Shown in pieces: positions 7,916 to 15,037 of a stretch of DNA of 26,523 nucleotides. How positions within the stretch are numbered: the stretch's first letter is position 1; every line of letters starts with the position of its first letter. Both the position numbers and the translations under genes were made by a program. The notes under the pieces are model-generated. The model was given only the letters and a program-made list of their open reading frames with translations. It was not told the origin of the DNA and searched no databases. This DNA is from a virus, in the IMG/VR virus record IMGVR_UViG_3300049567_000022, positions 1-26,523 of that record; one strand, written 5' to 3'.

Positions 7916-8920
7916 GTGTCGCGTCTGGCGGTCACCCGGTGGGCCCGCCCCGGCGGGCTGGTCGCGGCCGTGGCGTTGCCGGGCGCCGCCGGGGCGGTCC
8001 GGTTGCGCGCCGGCCAGGGGGCGCTGGGCGGGTTCCCCGACGCGTCCAACACCGGGTACACCGCCTGGCCGGGGTATGCCGGGTCGCTGACCACGTACGC
8101 CGGCGCCGACCCGATCCCCTCCTCGGCGTCCGGCACCCTCTACGCCGGGTACCGGTTCTCCGGCGGGGTGACGGTCGGCACCTCCGGGTCCGCCCCCACC
8201 GGGGTGACGTTCCGGGGGTGCGAGTTCGCCATCACCTCGCCGAACGACTGGAACGTGCAGGACTACGGCATCGGGACAACGTTCGAGTACTGCACCTTCA
8301 GGCCCTCGGCGGTGTCGGTGCCGCCGGTCACCTTGGCGCAGTCCTACCAGTACGGGATCAACCACGTCGGCCTGTCGCTCACCGTCCGCCGGTGCAACTT
8401 CTGGGGGTTCGGCAACGGCATCCAGCTGGGCGTCAGCACGGCGGCCAACCCCGTGCTCGTGGAGGACTCCTACTTCCACGACGCCGCCGACCAGGCCGGG
8501 TCGACCTACCACCATGACGGGATCTTGAGTAACAACGGCGGATCCCAGATGCAGTACGTCACGATCCGGCGCAACACCATCCTGTCGGGTGGCAACACCA
8601 ACGGGATCGCCCTGCAGTACGACGGCTCCTACTACTCCAACATCACCGTCACCGGCAACCAGCTCGGCGGGTTCGGCTACACCGTGAACATCGGCGGCGC
8701 CGCCACCGGCAATCAGAACGTGCTGTTCACCGACAACGTGCTCAACACCCTGATCGCGCCGGTGTTCGGCGAGCTGTACGGCTGGGCCGACGGCAACGGC
8801 AACACCTGGCGGCGCAACCGGTGGCTGGTGCCGGCCGGGGCCGCGTACGGCGCGACCGGGGACAACGGCAAGTACTGGTGGCCCGACGGCTCCCGCAACT
8901 CCTCCGATTACACGGGCTGA
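7916..8920 (+). CDS. right-handed beta-helix spike/fiber protein
   Basis: 334 residues from GTG 7916, 6 bases after the previous stop and without a clear ribosome site. Residues 1-40 carry a single copy (LPGAAGAVRLRAGQGAL, 21-37) of the repeat that builds the 408-residue protein downstream. FPDASNTGYT at 40-49 opens a pectate-lyase-like beta-helix domain seen in actinophage fibers and secreted actinobacterial proteins. Successive coils are visible: GVTFRGCEFAIT, GTTFEYCTFRP, LTVRRCNFWGFGNGIQLG, VLVEDSYFHDA, YVTIRRNTILSGG, ITVTGNQLGGFG, NVLFTDNVLNT. Likely role: glycan binding or cleavage on the virion surface. No catalytic residues can be assigned by eye. Confidence 0.8.
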   Translation: MSRLAVTRWARPGGLVAAVALPGAAGAVRLRAGQGALGGFPDASNTGYTAWPGYAGSLTTYAGADPIPSSASGTLYAGYRFSGGVTVGTSGSAPTGVTFRGCEFAITSPNDWNVQDYGIGTTFEYCTFRPSAVSVPPVTLAQSYQYGINHVGLSLTVRRCNFWGFGNGIQLGVSTAANPVLVEDSYFHDAADQAGSTYHHDGILSNNGGSQMQYVTIRRNTILSGGNTNGIALQYDGSYYSNITVTGNQLGGFGYTVNIGGAATGNQNVLFTDNVLNTLIAPVFGELYGWADGNGNTWRRNRWLVPAGAAYGATGDNGKYWWPDGSRNSSDYTG

Positions 8921-8945
8921 CGCCCTCGACGAACAGGACACCCTG

Positions 8946-9179
8946 ATGGCCGTCTTACGCGTGCGCGACCTGGTATTTCTGGCCCGCGACGGGGTCACGG
9001 TGAACGTGGCCGGGTGGGAGTACCCGCTGAGCACGTTCTACTCCGAGACGACACCGCAGGAATGGGTCCCACAGCTCGATGCCCTGGGCGACTGGGCCGC
9101 GAACACCTACGAGATCGACCGGGGCGCCGCCCAGCGGATCGCCGACGTCTACAACACCTCCAAGCCCTGGGAGCAGTAA
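8946..9179 (+). CDS. hypothetical protein, 77 residues
   Basis: ATG 8946 with AGGA about 8 bases upstream. The N-terminal half is probably beta (VLRVRDLVFLARDGVTVNVAG), the C-terminal half helical (WVPQLDALGDWAANTYEI, then AAQRIADVYNTSKPWEQ). No family is recognised. It lies between the beta-helix gene and a beta-sandwich gene in the same operon, so a chaperone or linker for these virion proteins is possible but unproven. Ends in TAA, unusual among its neighbours. Confidence 0.6.
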   Translation: MAVLRVRDLVFLARDGVTVNVAGWEYPLSTFYSETTPQEWVPQLDALGDWAANTYEIDRGAAQRIADVYNTSKPWEQ

Positions 9180-9209
9180 CCCGGGTCACCAGCTCGAAGG
9201 GGGGCGATC

Positions 9210-9929
9210 GTGCCCGCCGGTGTCGTCCAGGTCAACAGCGGTGCCAACAACGCGCCCGGGTCCGGCACCCAGACCGCGTCGCTCAGCGGCGCGGCGACGG
9301 CCAACAACCAGATCGTGCTCGTTGTCGGCGCCGACGACTACGCCGCCAGCCCACCGTCGGGATTCACCCAGCACACCGGGTGCGCCCAGCAGACGTTCCT
9401 GGGCCACTACCTGTGGCGCAAAACCGCGACCGGCGGGGAAACCTCGATCTCTTACACGATCGGGTCGGCCTCTCCGTCGTGCTGGATCGTCATGGAGTGC
9501 AGCGGCCTGGATTCCGCCTCCCCCTACGACACTTCCAACGGGCAGTTCGCCCAGTCCTCGGCCACCAACTACGACACCCCGACCATCACACCGACCTCGG
9601 GTGACCGGCTGCTGGTGGCCACCATCGGCGGATCCCTGAACTCGGCGTTCGGCACGGGCATGGGGGCGTGGACCAACAGCTTCGCCGAGCAGGGCGACGT
9701 GTGGACGACGCTCGGGTCCGGCACCCGCGACTCGATCGGCCTGGCCATCCTCGCGGTGACCGCCAACGGCTCCACCGGCTACACCACGAACGCCACCTGG
9801 GACGGCGGGATGAGCCCCCAGTCCCGCACCGGCGTGATCATGGCGCTGAAGGTCGCCGGAGCCGCGTCCGCCGCGTCCTCCCCGCCGCGCACCATAAACC
9901 GTTTCCGCCGCCATCTGCTCGTGAGGTGA
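9210..9929 (+). CDS. beta-sandwich virion/lectin-like protein
   Basis: 239 residues from GTG 9210, with AAGGGGGG at 9197-9204. The sequence reads as one large beta-sandwich: TANNQIVLVVGADDY, FLGHYLWRKTATGGETSISY, CWIVMECSGLD, SGDRLLVATIGGS, WTNSFAEQGDVW, SIGLAILAVTANGSTGYT, TGVIMALKVAG. This pattern occurs in phage fiber and lectin-like proteins. It ends in a basic tail (PPRTINRFRRHLLVR) that may anchor it. No catalytic motif is seen. With the beta-helix and repeat proteins around it, a surface or receptor-binding role is the best inference. Confidence 0.65.
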   Translation: MPAGVVQVNSGANNAPGSGTQTASLSGAATANNQIVLVVGADDYAASPPSGFTQHTGCAQQTFLGHYLWRKTATGGETSISYTIGSASPSCWIVMECSGLDSASPYDTSNGQFAQSSATNYDTPTITPTSGDRLLVATIGGSLNSAFGTGMGAWTNSFAEQGDVWTTLGSGTRDSIGLAILAVTANGSTGYTTNATWDGGMSPQSRTGVIMALKVAGAASAASSPPRTINRFRRHLLVR

Positions 9930-9935
9930 CCCCCC

Positions 9936-10412
9936 TTGGGACGCATGTACTACGCGCCGATCAACGTGGGCGCCCACACCGCACAGATCGACTACTTCGA
10001 GCTGCTGGCCGCCTCCGGTAAGCCGCTGCTGGTGCATGGGTTCGAGCTCGGGCAGGCCACCGAGGTCGGCGACGCCCAGGAAGAACAGCTCATCCTGGTG
10101 CTCAAGCGCATCACCGGCGCACCCACCTCAGGATCCGGCGGCGGCACGCCGACGTTCGTGCCGACCACCCCGAACGACACCGCGGCCGGCGCCACCCTGG
10201 AAACCGGCAACACCACCAAGCTGACCGGCGGCACCTCGGCCGAGCTCGGCCGCCTGTCGTGGAACGTGCGCGGCGAGAAGCTGTTCCTGCCGCCCCCCGA
10301 GGGGCGGATCACCATCGACGCCGGCACCCGGCTGGTGCTCGAAGAGGTGACCACCCCGGCCGACTCGATCACCGGCCCGGTCGGGTGGATCCTCATCGAA
10401 GAACTGGTCTGA
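9936..10412 (+). CDS. conserved phage virion protein, 158 residues
   Basis: Start TTG 9936 fits the ribosome site GAGGTG (9923-9928) better than ATG 9945 three codons on, though either is possible. The sequence MYYAPINVGAHTAQIDYFEL, LVHGFELGQATEVGDAQEEQ, LVLKRITG, TSGSGGGTPTFVPT, PNDTAAGATLETGNTTKL belongs to a small family found beside head or tail genes in diverse tailed phages. Members have a Gly/Ser linker followed by a beta domain and end in a hydrophobic strand (GWILIEELV). Function unknown; a decoration or head-fiber role is inferred. Confidence 0.7.
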   Translation: MGRMYYAPINVGAHTAQIDYFELLAASGKPLLVHGFELGQATEVGDAQEEQLILVLKRITGAPTSGSGGGTPTFVPTTPNDTAAGATLETGNTTKLTGGTSAELGRLSWNVRGEKLFLPPPEGRITIDAGTRLVLEEVTTPADSITGPVGWILIEELV

Positions 10413-10416
10413 CACC

Positions 10417-11643
10417 GTGGCGCGGCGGACCTACCCTTCCCGGCGGTCCGGGCGCGCGGTCTACCGGACGCCGGACGCCTTCTGGCGGCCGCGGCGCCGG
10501 CGCCTGCTGGCCACCGCCGCAGCGGCCACCCCCACCAGCGTCACGCTGCCCGGCGGCGCCGGGACGATACGCCTGTCCGGGTCGGCCGGGTCGGTCGCGG
10601 TCACCGAGATCCTGCCCGCGGGCGGTGAGGCTGCGGTCCGCCTGCGGGCAGGGTCCGGCGCGGTCCTGGCCGTCCAGGTGGCCCCGCTTCCCGGCCCGTC
10701 CGGGAGCGTCCGCTCACGCCCGGGCCAGGGCTCGGTCACCGCCTCCCAGCGGGCCCCGGTCACCGGCGGGTCCGGCACCGTCCGAGTCCGCGGCGCGGCA
10801 GGAGCGGTCACCGCCGTCCAAGTCGCGCCGCTGCCCGCCCCTGCTGGCCGAGTCCTCGTGCGGGCCGCCTCCGGTGCGGTCACCGCTGTGCAGGTGGTCA
10901 CCACGCCCGGCGCGGCCGGCGCGGTGCGCCTCCGGGCGGGGTCGGGCACGGTCACCTCGGCGGTGACCGTGACGCTCACCGCCGCCGCGAGCACCGTCCG
11001 CGCGCGGGCCGGGCAGGGCCAGGCGCTCGCGGTTCAGAACGTCTCGGCTGCCGGTGCGGCCGGCCGGGTCGTGGTGCGGGCCGGGGCCGGAACGGTATCG
11101 ACGGTGTCGGGCGGCACCTCGGTCACCGCGACCGGCCCGGTCGGCACCATCCAGGTCCGCGCGGGCGCCGGGACGGTGCTGGCGGTCCAGCAACAACCGC
11201 TGCAGGGCACGGCAAGTTCGCTGCGTGTACGCGCCTCCAGCGGGGCTGTGACAGCCATACGGGTCGCGGCCGTAACCGGTGCGGGCGGAGTCGTCCGCGT
11301 CCGCGCTGGGGCCGCCACGGTGCTCGCCGTGGCGCACGTCGCGCTGGCCGGTGGGCCGGGCGCGGTGCGGGTGCGCGCAGGCGGCGGGGTGCTGCTGCTC
11401 GGCGGGACCAGTGTCGTCATCACCGGCCGCCCGGGCGCCATCCGGACGCGCGCGGCGTCCGGGACCGTGGCCGCCGTGCAGGTCGTGCTGCTGTCCGGCG
11501 CGGCCGGCACGGTCCGAGTGCGCGGCGGCGGTCGGGCGCCCCTGCCACCGCAGTCCAGCCGGGGCGCGATGGGCGTCCGAATCCGGCCGGTCGCGACGAT
11601 TTCGAGCAGGCCACGCGCCGGCGCTCAGATGAGGAGTGGCTGA
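10417..11643 (+). CDS. Arg-rich 24-residue-repeat virion protein
   Basis: 408 residues from GTG 10417, 4 bases after the previous stop; its stop overlaps the connector start (TGATG). Residues 1-30 are highly basic (WRPRRRRLL). From residue 44 to about 375 there are fourteen repeats of about 24 residues with consensus LPGxAGxVRVRAGxGxVxAVQVAP. Each repeat looks like two beta strands joined by Gly turns, with Arg alternating with Val. I count about 47 Arg, no Lys, no Cys, one Asp and two Glu, so it must be extremely basic. No known family is recognised. A beta-solenoid or fibrous capsid appendage binding acidic polymer (teichoic acid, capsule or DNA) is possible. Codon use matches neighbours, so it is a real gene. 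Confidence 0.75.
   Translation: MARRTYPSRRSGRAVYRTPDAFWRPRRRRLLATAAAATPTSVTLPGGAGTIRLSGSAGSVAVTEILPAGGEAAVRLRAGSGAVLAVQVAPLPGPSGSVRSRPGQGSVTASQRAPVTGGSGTVRVRGAAGAVTAVQVAPLPAPAGRVLVRAASGAVTAVQVVTTPGAAGAVRLRAGSGTVTSAVTVTLTAAASTVRARAGQGQALAVQNVSAAGAAGRVVVRAGAGTVSTVSGGTSVTATGPVGTIQVRAGAGTVLAVQQQPLQGTASSLRVRASSGAVTAIRVAAVTGAGGVVRVRAGAATVLAVAHVALAGGPGAVRVRAGGGVLLLGGTSVVITGRPGAIRTRAASGTVAAVQVVLLSGAAGTVRVRGGGRAPLPPQSSRGAMGVRIRPVATISSRPRAGAQMRSG
10546..11541 (+). repeat. fourteen 72-bp in-frame tandem repeats
   Basis: Coding repeats within the Arg-rich protein. Units begin near residues 44, 66, 91, 115, 139, 163, 187, 211, 238, 262, 286, 310, 335 and 359, so the period is 24 residues (72 bases) with few deviations. 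The protein motif is conserved but the DNA has diverged, so the array is old or held by selection rather than freshly expanded. Confidence 0.8.
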
Positions 11644-12467
11644 TGTCGGTCGACCTGGGCGACCTGGCCCCGCTGTCCATCCAGATCCTCAACGCCGCCG
11701 GGCAGCCGGAGGACGCGACCTCGGTCAGCGTCACCATCACGCTGCCGGACGGCACCACCGAAACCCACGGCCCTATCCCATCGGCCTCCCCTGGGGCCTA
11801 CGACTACGACTACATGACCGTGCAGGCGGGACGGCACCACGCCCGATGGGTGGCCACCGGGCTCAACGCCTCGGCTTACACCGACAGCTTCGACGTGGCC
11901 CCGGCCGACGACGGGGACTTCATCAGTCTGACCGACGCGATCGAGCACCTGAAGAAGAAGAGTCTCACGCCAGACGCTGAGAAGCTGCGGGTGTTCATCA
12001 GCGCCGCCTGCCAGATGATCACCGACCGGATGGGGCAGGTGTCACCAGCGACCGTGGTGCACGACGCCGCCGCCCGGCGCGCGGTCGTACTGCCCCGGCG
12101 GCCGGTCATCTCCATCACCACCGTCCAGCGGCTACCCGGCCTCGACCCCGTCCCGGCGGCCGATGAGCCCGCCGGGGTGACCGGGTGGGTGCTGGACTCC
12201 CGCGAGGGGGTGCTGAGCGGGTGCTGTGGGCGGGTGCGGGTCACCTACCGGGCGGGGCGGTCGCCGCTTCCTGCGAACTTCCGGCTGGCCGCACTGGAGT
12301 TGGTGGCGCACCTGTGGCGCACGTCGCAGCTGAACGCCGGAGGAGGCCGCCCGGGGGTCGGTGTCGACGAGGTGGTCGTACCCGGGGTGTCCTACGCGCT
12401 GCCGTACAACGTCCGCCAGCTGCTCGGCCTCGACAAGCGGCCGCAGGCCGAGATCGTCGTGGGGTGA
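11643..12467 (+). CDS. head-tail connector (gp6-like) with N-terminal Ig-like domain
   Basis: 274 residues. Residues 1-88 form an Ig-like beta domain (SIQILNAAGQPEDATSVSVT, then YDYDYMTVQAGRHHARWVAT). From about 92 the connector domain follows: FISLTDAIEHLKKK, AEKLRVFISAACQMITDRMG, VVLPRRPVISITTVQ, GCCGRVRVTYRAG, LAALELVAHLWRTSQ. This is typical of adaptor proteins that dock under the portal and link it to the tail. Fusion of an Ig-like domain to the adaptor is known in actinophages. Start coupled to the repeat-protein gene by TGATG. The adaptor normally lies close to the capsid gene; here 5.4 kb intervene. Confidence 0.82.
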   Translation: MSVDLGDLAPLSIQILNAAGQPEDATSVSVTITLPDGTTETHGPIPSASPGAYDYDYMTVQAGRHHARWVATGLNASAYTDSFDVAPADDGDFISLTDAIEHLKKKSLTPDAEKLRVFISAACQMITDRMGQVSPATVVHDAAARRAVVLPRRPVISITTVQRLPGLDPVPAADEPAGVTGWVLDSREGVLSGCCGRVRVTYRAGRSPLPANFRLAALELVAHLWRTSQLNAGGGRPGVGVDEVVVPGVSYALPYNVRQLLGLDKRPQAEIVVG

Positions 12468-12470
12468 TGT

Positions 12471-12932
12471 ATGGCGCTCACCGTGTCCACCGTCCCGGCG
12501 TGCCTGGCCGCGCTGGTCGCCGCCGCCACCCAGGCGGTACCCGAGGTGCTTGTGGTCGATGGGCAACCGGCGATGCACCAGGACGCCGACGACATCGTGT
12601 GCATCGGGTTCACCGGCTCGCCTGAGGATGCCGTGGTGGAGTCGACCCGCACCCAGCAGCAGGCTGCGGTCACCCCCGACCGGGAGTCCTACGCGGTGAC
12701 GTGCCTGGCCTCGTGCTGGCGGGGGGCGGAGGTCGACGCGGCGGCCGTACGGGAAGGGGCGTACGCGCTAGTCGACGCGATCGGCGGGCGCCTTGCCGCA
12801 GATCCCACGCTGGGCGGGGTGGTGGGGCGCAGCCGGGTGTCGGCCGTGTCCCTCGCCCAAGCGCAGACCGAGGGCGGTGCGGTCGCCGTGGTGCGTTTCG
12901 TCGTCTCGGTCGATGCGTTCACGGGGCACTGA
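12471..12932 (+). CDS. head-tail joining / tail terminator-type protein
   Basis: 153 residues, starting 3 bases after the connector stop. The pattern MALTVSTVPACLAALVAAA, VLVVDGQPAMHQDADDIVCIGF, ESYAVTCLASCWRG, AAVREGAYALVDAIGGRLAAD, AVVRFVVSVDAFTGH is a mixed alpha/beta fold. It resembles actinophage tail terminator or neck proteins, which have an N-terminal helix, strands and a conserved closing strand. The order connector, this gene, gp10-like protein, tail protein supports the role. Coupled to the next gene by TGATG (12930-12934). Confidence 0.7.
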   Translation: MALTVSTVPACLAALVAAATQAVPEVLVVDGQPAMHQDADDIVCIGFTGSPEDAVVESTRTQQQAAVTPDRESYAVTCLASCWRGAEVDAAAVREGAYALVDAIGGRLAADPTLGGVVGRSRVSAVSLAQAQTEGGAVAVVRFVVSVDAFTGH

Positions 12933-13363
12933 TGGCCGACTCCAAGGGCACCGCCGAGCTGCGGTGGTTCATCAAGGAACTCGGCAGGATGCCGGCGGAG
13001 ATCCGGCAGGAACTGCGTCCGCGCCTGAAGGGCATCGGCCAGGCCGCCCTGTTCTCGGTGCGCTTCCATGCGGCGTGGTCGCGGCGCATTCCGCGGGCCA
13101 CCCGGCTGTCGATCGGATTGTCCAAGCGCAACCCGGGGCTGGCCATCGTGGTGGACAAGAACAAGGCGCCACACGGCCGGCCGCACGAGAACCAGGGTAA
13201 CGAGGGCATGTTCCGGCACCCGCTGTTCGGTGACCGCCACCGCTGGTACTCCCAGGCGGCGCGCCCGTTCCTGGAAAAGGGCGCCCGCCCGCATTTCGCC
13301 AAGGCCGACGCCGAACTGTTCGACGCGGTCGACGCCGCTGCGAGGAAAGCCGGATTCAGATGA
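12932..13363 (+). CDS. tail completion/neck protein (HK97 gp10-like)
   Basis: 143 residues. N-terminal helices (ELRWFIKELGRMPAEIRQEL) precede a beta region with the signature GMFRHPLFGDRHRWYSQAARPFLEKG (written in two parts: GMFRHPLFGDRHRW and YSQAARPFLEKG), then a C-terminal helix FDAVDAAARKAGFR. The HPLFG..W..Q..RPF motif is diagnostic of the HK97 gp10-like neck family. It probably joins the completed tail to the head connector. Spacing of 15 bases to the next gene contains AAAGGAAGGG as its ribosome site. Confidence 0.78.
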   Translation: MADSKGTAELRWFIKELGRMPAEIRQELRPRLKGIGQAALFSVRFHAAWSRRIPRATRLSIGLSKRNPGLAIVVDKNKAPHGRPHENQGNEGMFRHPLFGDRHRWYSQAARPFLEKGARPHFAKADAELFDAVDAAARKAGFR

Positions 13364-13378
13364 TCGAAAGGAAGGGCC

Positions 13379-13885
13379 ATGCCCCTTGACGCACGACTGC
13401 TGGTGGACCTGGCGGCGACGCTGACCAGCGCCCTGGACCTGACCACGGTGCAGGCACCGCTGCCGTTCAAGCGGCAGTTCAGCCTCACCGACGGGGCCGG
13501 GATCAACCAGGTCAACCGGATGTGGTCGGACGAGCGAACCCTGGCCGCGAGCGCGACCGAGGACCTGGACCTGGTTGGCACGCTGATCGATCCGTTCGGC
13601 CAGGCGATCACGTTCGCCCGGGTCAAGGCCCTGTTCGTGGCGGCCAACCCCGCCAACGCCAACAACGTGGTCGTCGGTGGTGCCGCGAGCAACGGGTTCA
13701 CCACCTGGGCATCCGGAACCACTCCCGCGGTCATCGTCCGCCCCGGCGGGCTGTTCGCGCTGATGGCGCCGGACGCCACCGGGTACGCGGTCACCGCTTC
13801 GACCGGTGACCTGCTGAAGGTCACCAACTCCGGTGCCGGGACCTCGGTGACCTACCAGATCGTCGTGCTCGGCTCGGCGACCTGA
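13379..13885 (+). CDS. conserved beta-rich phage structural protein
   Basis: 168 residues, preceded by AAAGGAAGG. The features WSDERTLAASATEDLDLVGT, LIDPFGQAITFARVKALFV, NNVVVGGAASNGF, VRPGGLFALMAPDATGYAV, TGDLLKVTNSGAGTSVTY belong to a widespread small virion protein family. Members are beta-rich and are often encoded near neck and tail genes. Its exact place in the particle is not known to me. A decoration or head-tail interface role is possible. Confidence 0.72.
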   Translation: MPLDARLLVDLAATLTSALDLTTVQAPLPFKRQFSLTDGAGINQVNRMWSDERTLAASATEDLDLVGTLIDPFGQAITFARVKALFVAANPANANNVVVGGAASNGFTTWASGTTPAVIVRPGGLFALMAPDATGYAVTASTGDLLKVTNSGAGTSVTYQIVVLGSAT

Positions 13886-13895
13886 GGAGGCGGAC

Positions 13896-14135
13896 ATGGA
13901 CCAGGTGGTGGAGCTCTATCACCCGCACATCGACGACGGGCGGCGGGTCATCACGGTGCCCGAGTCCGCGGTTTCCCAGCACATGCGCAGCGGGTGGCTG
14001 CGGGTGCAGGACGCCGCGCCCAGGGACGTCCCGCCGGGGGCGGCGGGACAGCAGAACCAGGGCCCGGCCGATGCCGGTGCTGTGGCCAAGGACCAGCCGA
14101 AGCGTCGGCGTGGACAGAACGAGGAGGGCCAGTAG
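13896..14135 (+). CDS. small protein upstream of major tail gene
   Basis: 79 residues with AGGAGG at 13885-13890. The folded part is VVELYHPHIDDGRRVITVPE, then VSQHMRSGWLRVQDAAP; the rest is a disordered, basic tail (KDQPKRRRGQNEEGQ). Short proteins with this DDGRRVITVPESAV.QH..SGW pattern are common in actinophage structural operons. Function unknown. It may be a minor head-tail component. Confidence 0.65.
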   Translation: MDQVVELYHPHIDDGRRVITVPESAVSQHMRSGWLRVQDAAPRDVPPGAAGQQNQGPADAGAVAKDQPKRRRGQNEEGQ

Positions 14136-14624
14136 ATGGCCGCAACGCCGATCGCGAGCGTCAACCGGTATTGGTCGGTCGGGGTCAACAAGTGGTACTG
14201 GTGCCCCACCATCGCCCTGAAGACGGCCCCCACCCGGGCTGAACTGAATGCGGGTACCGACCTGACCCCGCAGGTGGCCGGTAAGGACGGGTGGACCACC
14301 GCCTCCGAGCAGATCGAGGCCCCGGACGCGAACTCGCGGTTCAAGCCGAAGATCCCCGGTGGCATCACCGCCGACGACTCCTCGCTGGACTTCTACGCCG
14401 ACCCCAGTGGCGTCGACGCCCGGTCGGTCATGCCCCGCGACACCTCGGGGTTCATCGTCCGGCTGGGTGGCGGTGATGTGGGCGGCCGGAAGATGGACGT
14501 TTTCCCGGTCACCGTCAGCGCGATCAGCAAGGAGTGGGGCGGCACCGAGGAAGACCCCGCCAAGATCACCATTTCGTATTCGATCACCTCAGAGCCCGCC
14601 GAAGACGTCACCATCCCCGCCTGA
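14136..14624 (+). CDS. major tail (tube) protein
   Basis: 162 residues; ATG directly follows the previous stop, with GAGGAGG at 14121-14127. It should polymerise into the hexameric rings of the tail tube. Sequence signs: ASVNRYWSVGVNKWYWCPTI, IALKTAPTRAELNAGTDLTP, WTTASEQIEAPDANSRFKPK, SSLDFYADPSGVDARSV, FIVRLGGGDVGGRKMDVFPV, VTVSAISKEWG, AKITISYSITSEPAEDV. The 'ap...PTR.EL..GTDLT' opening is characteristic of actinophage tube proteins. It sits directly upstream of the tail assembly chaperones, as usual. Confidence 0.85.
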   Translation: MAATPIASVNRYWSVGVNKWYWCPTIALKTAPTRAELNAGTDLTPQVAGKDGWTTASEQIEAPDANSRFKPKIPGGITADDSSLDFYADPSGVDARSVMPRDTSGFIVRLGGGDVGGRKMDVFPVTVSAISKEWGGTEEDPAKITISYSITSEPAEDVTIPA

Positions 14625-14641
14625 TAGGAGCACACCCGCCC

Positions 14642-15037
14642 ATGGCACTACTCAGCAAGGATCAGGTCTGGCAGGCCGACGACATCACCTTCGAGGACGT
14701 CCCCGTCCCCGAGTGGGGTGGGGAGATCCGCATCCGCGGCCTGGCCGGCGACGAGCGCGACGACTTCGAGGCCAAGTCGCTGGTGAAGCGGAAGGGTGCT
14801 CGCGAGGTCAACCTGAAGAACCTGCGGGCTCGCCTGGTCGCCGCGTGCGCGATCAACGAGGACGGCAGCCCGCTGTTCAACACCAGCGATGTGCTGCGGC
14901 TCGGCCAAAAGTCGGCCGCCGCGATCGAGCGGCTGTTCAAGGTGGCGCAGAAGCTCTCGGGCATGTCCGACCAGGACGTCGAGGAGCTGGCGTCGGATTT
15001 AGAGCTCGACCCGAACGGGTCTTCTACTTCCGGCTAG
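14642..15037 (+). CDS. tail assembly chaperone, zero-frame product (gpG-like)
   Basis: 131 residues, with TAGGAG at 14625-14630. Sequence signs: DDITFEDVPVPEWGGEIRIR, GLAGDERDDFEAKSLV, NLRARLVAACAINEDGSPLF, VLRLGQKSAAAIERLFKVAQ, KLSGMSDQDVEELASDL. This pattern of beta hairpin, then helical C-terminus with Val/Leu-rich 'lf..v..LS', is the usual short chaperone made before the tape measure in siphophages. It probably binds the tape measure protein during tail assembly. The last codons overlap an open -1 frame that encodes the longer partner. Confidence 0.85.
   Translation: MALLSKDQVWQADDITFEDVPVPEWGGEIRIRGLAGDERDDFEAKSLVKRKGAREVNLKNLRARLVAACAINEDGSPLFNTSDVLRLGQKSAAAIERLFKVAQKLSGMSDQDVEELASDLELDPNGSSTSG

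Noticed and set aside
6953-9034. 693-codon antisense frame opposite the head-region block
   Set aside because: Repetitive Arg/Gly/Val composition without motifs; the plus-strand genes have coupled starts and stops and real folds.
10461-11510. Antisense Thr/Pro/Arg-rich frames opposite the repeat protein
   Set aside because: They arise from the codon bias of the plus-strand repeats, and the plus-strand ORF is bounded by gene junctions on both sides.
10546-11541. CRISPR-like array
   Set aside because: The 72-base periodicity is in-frame protein repetition with diverged DNA, not identical repeats with unique spacers.
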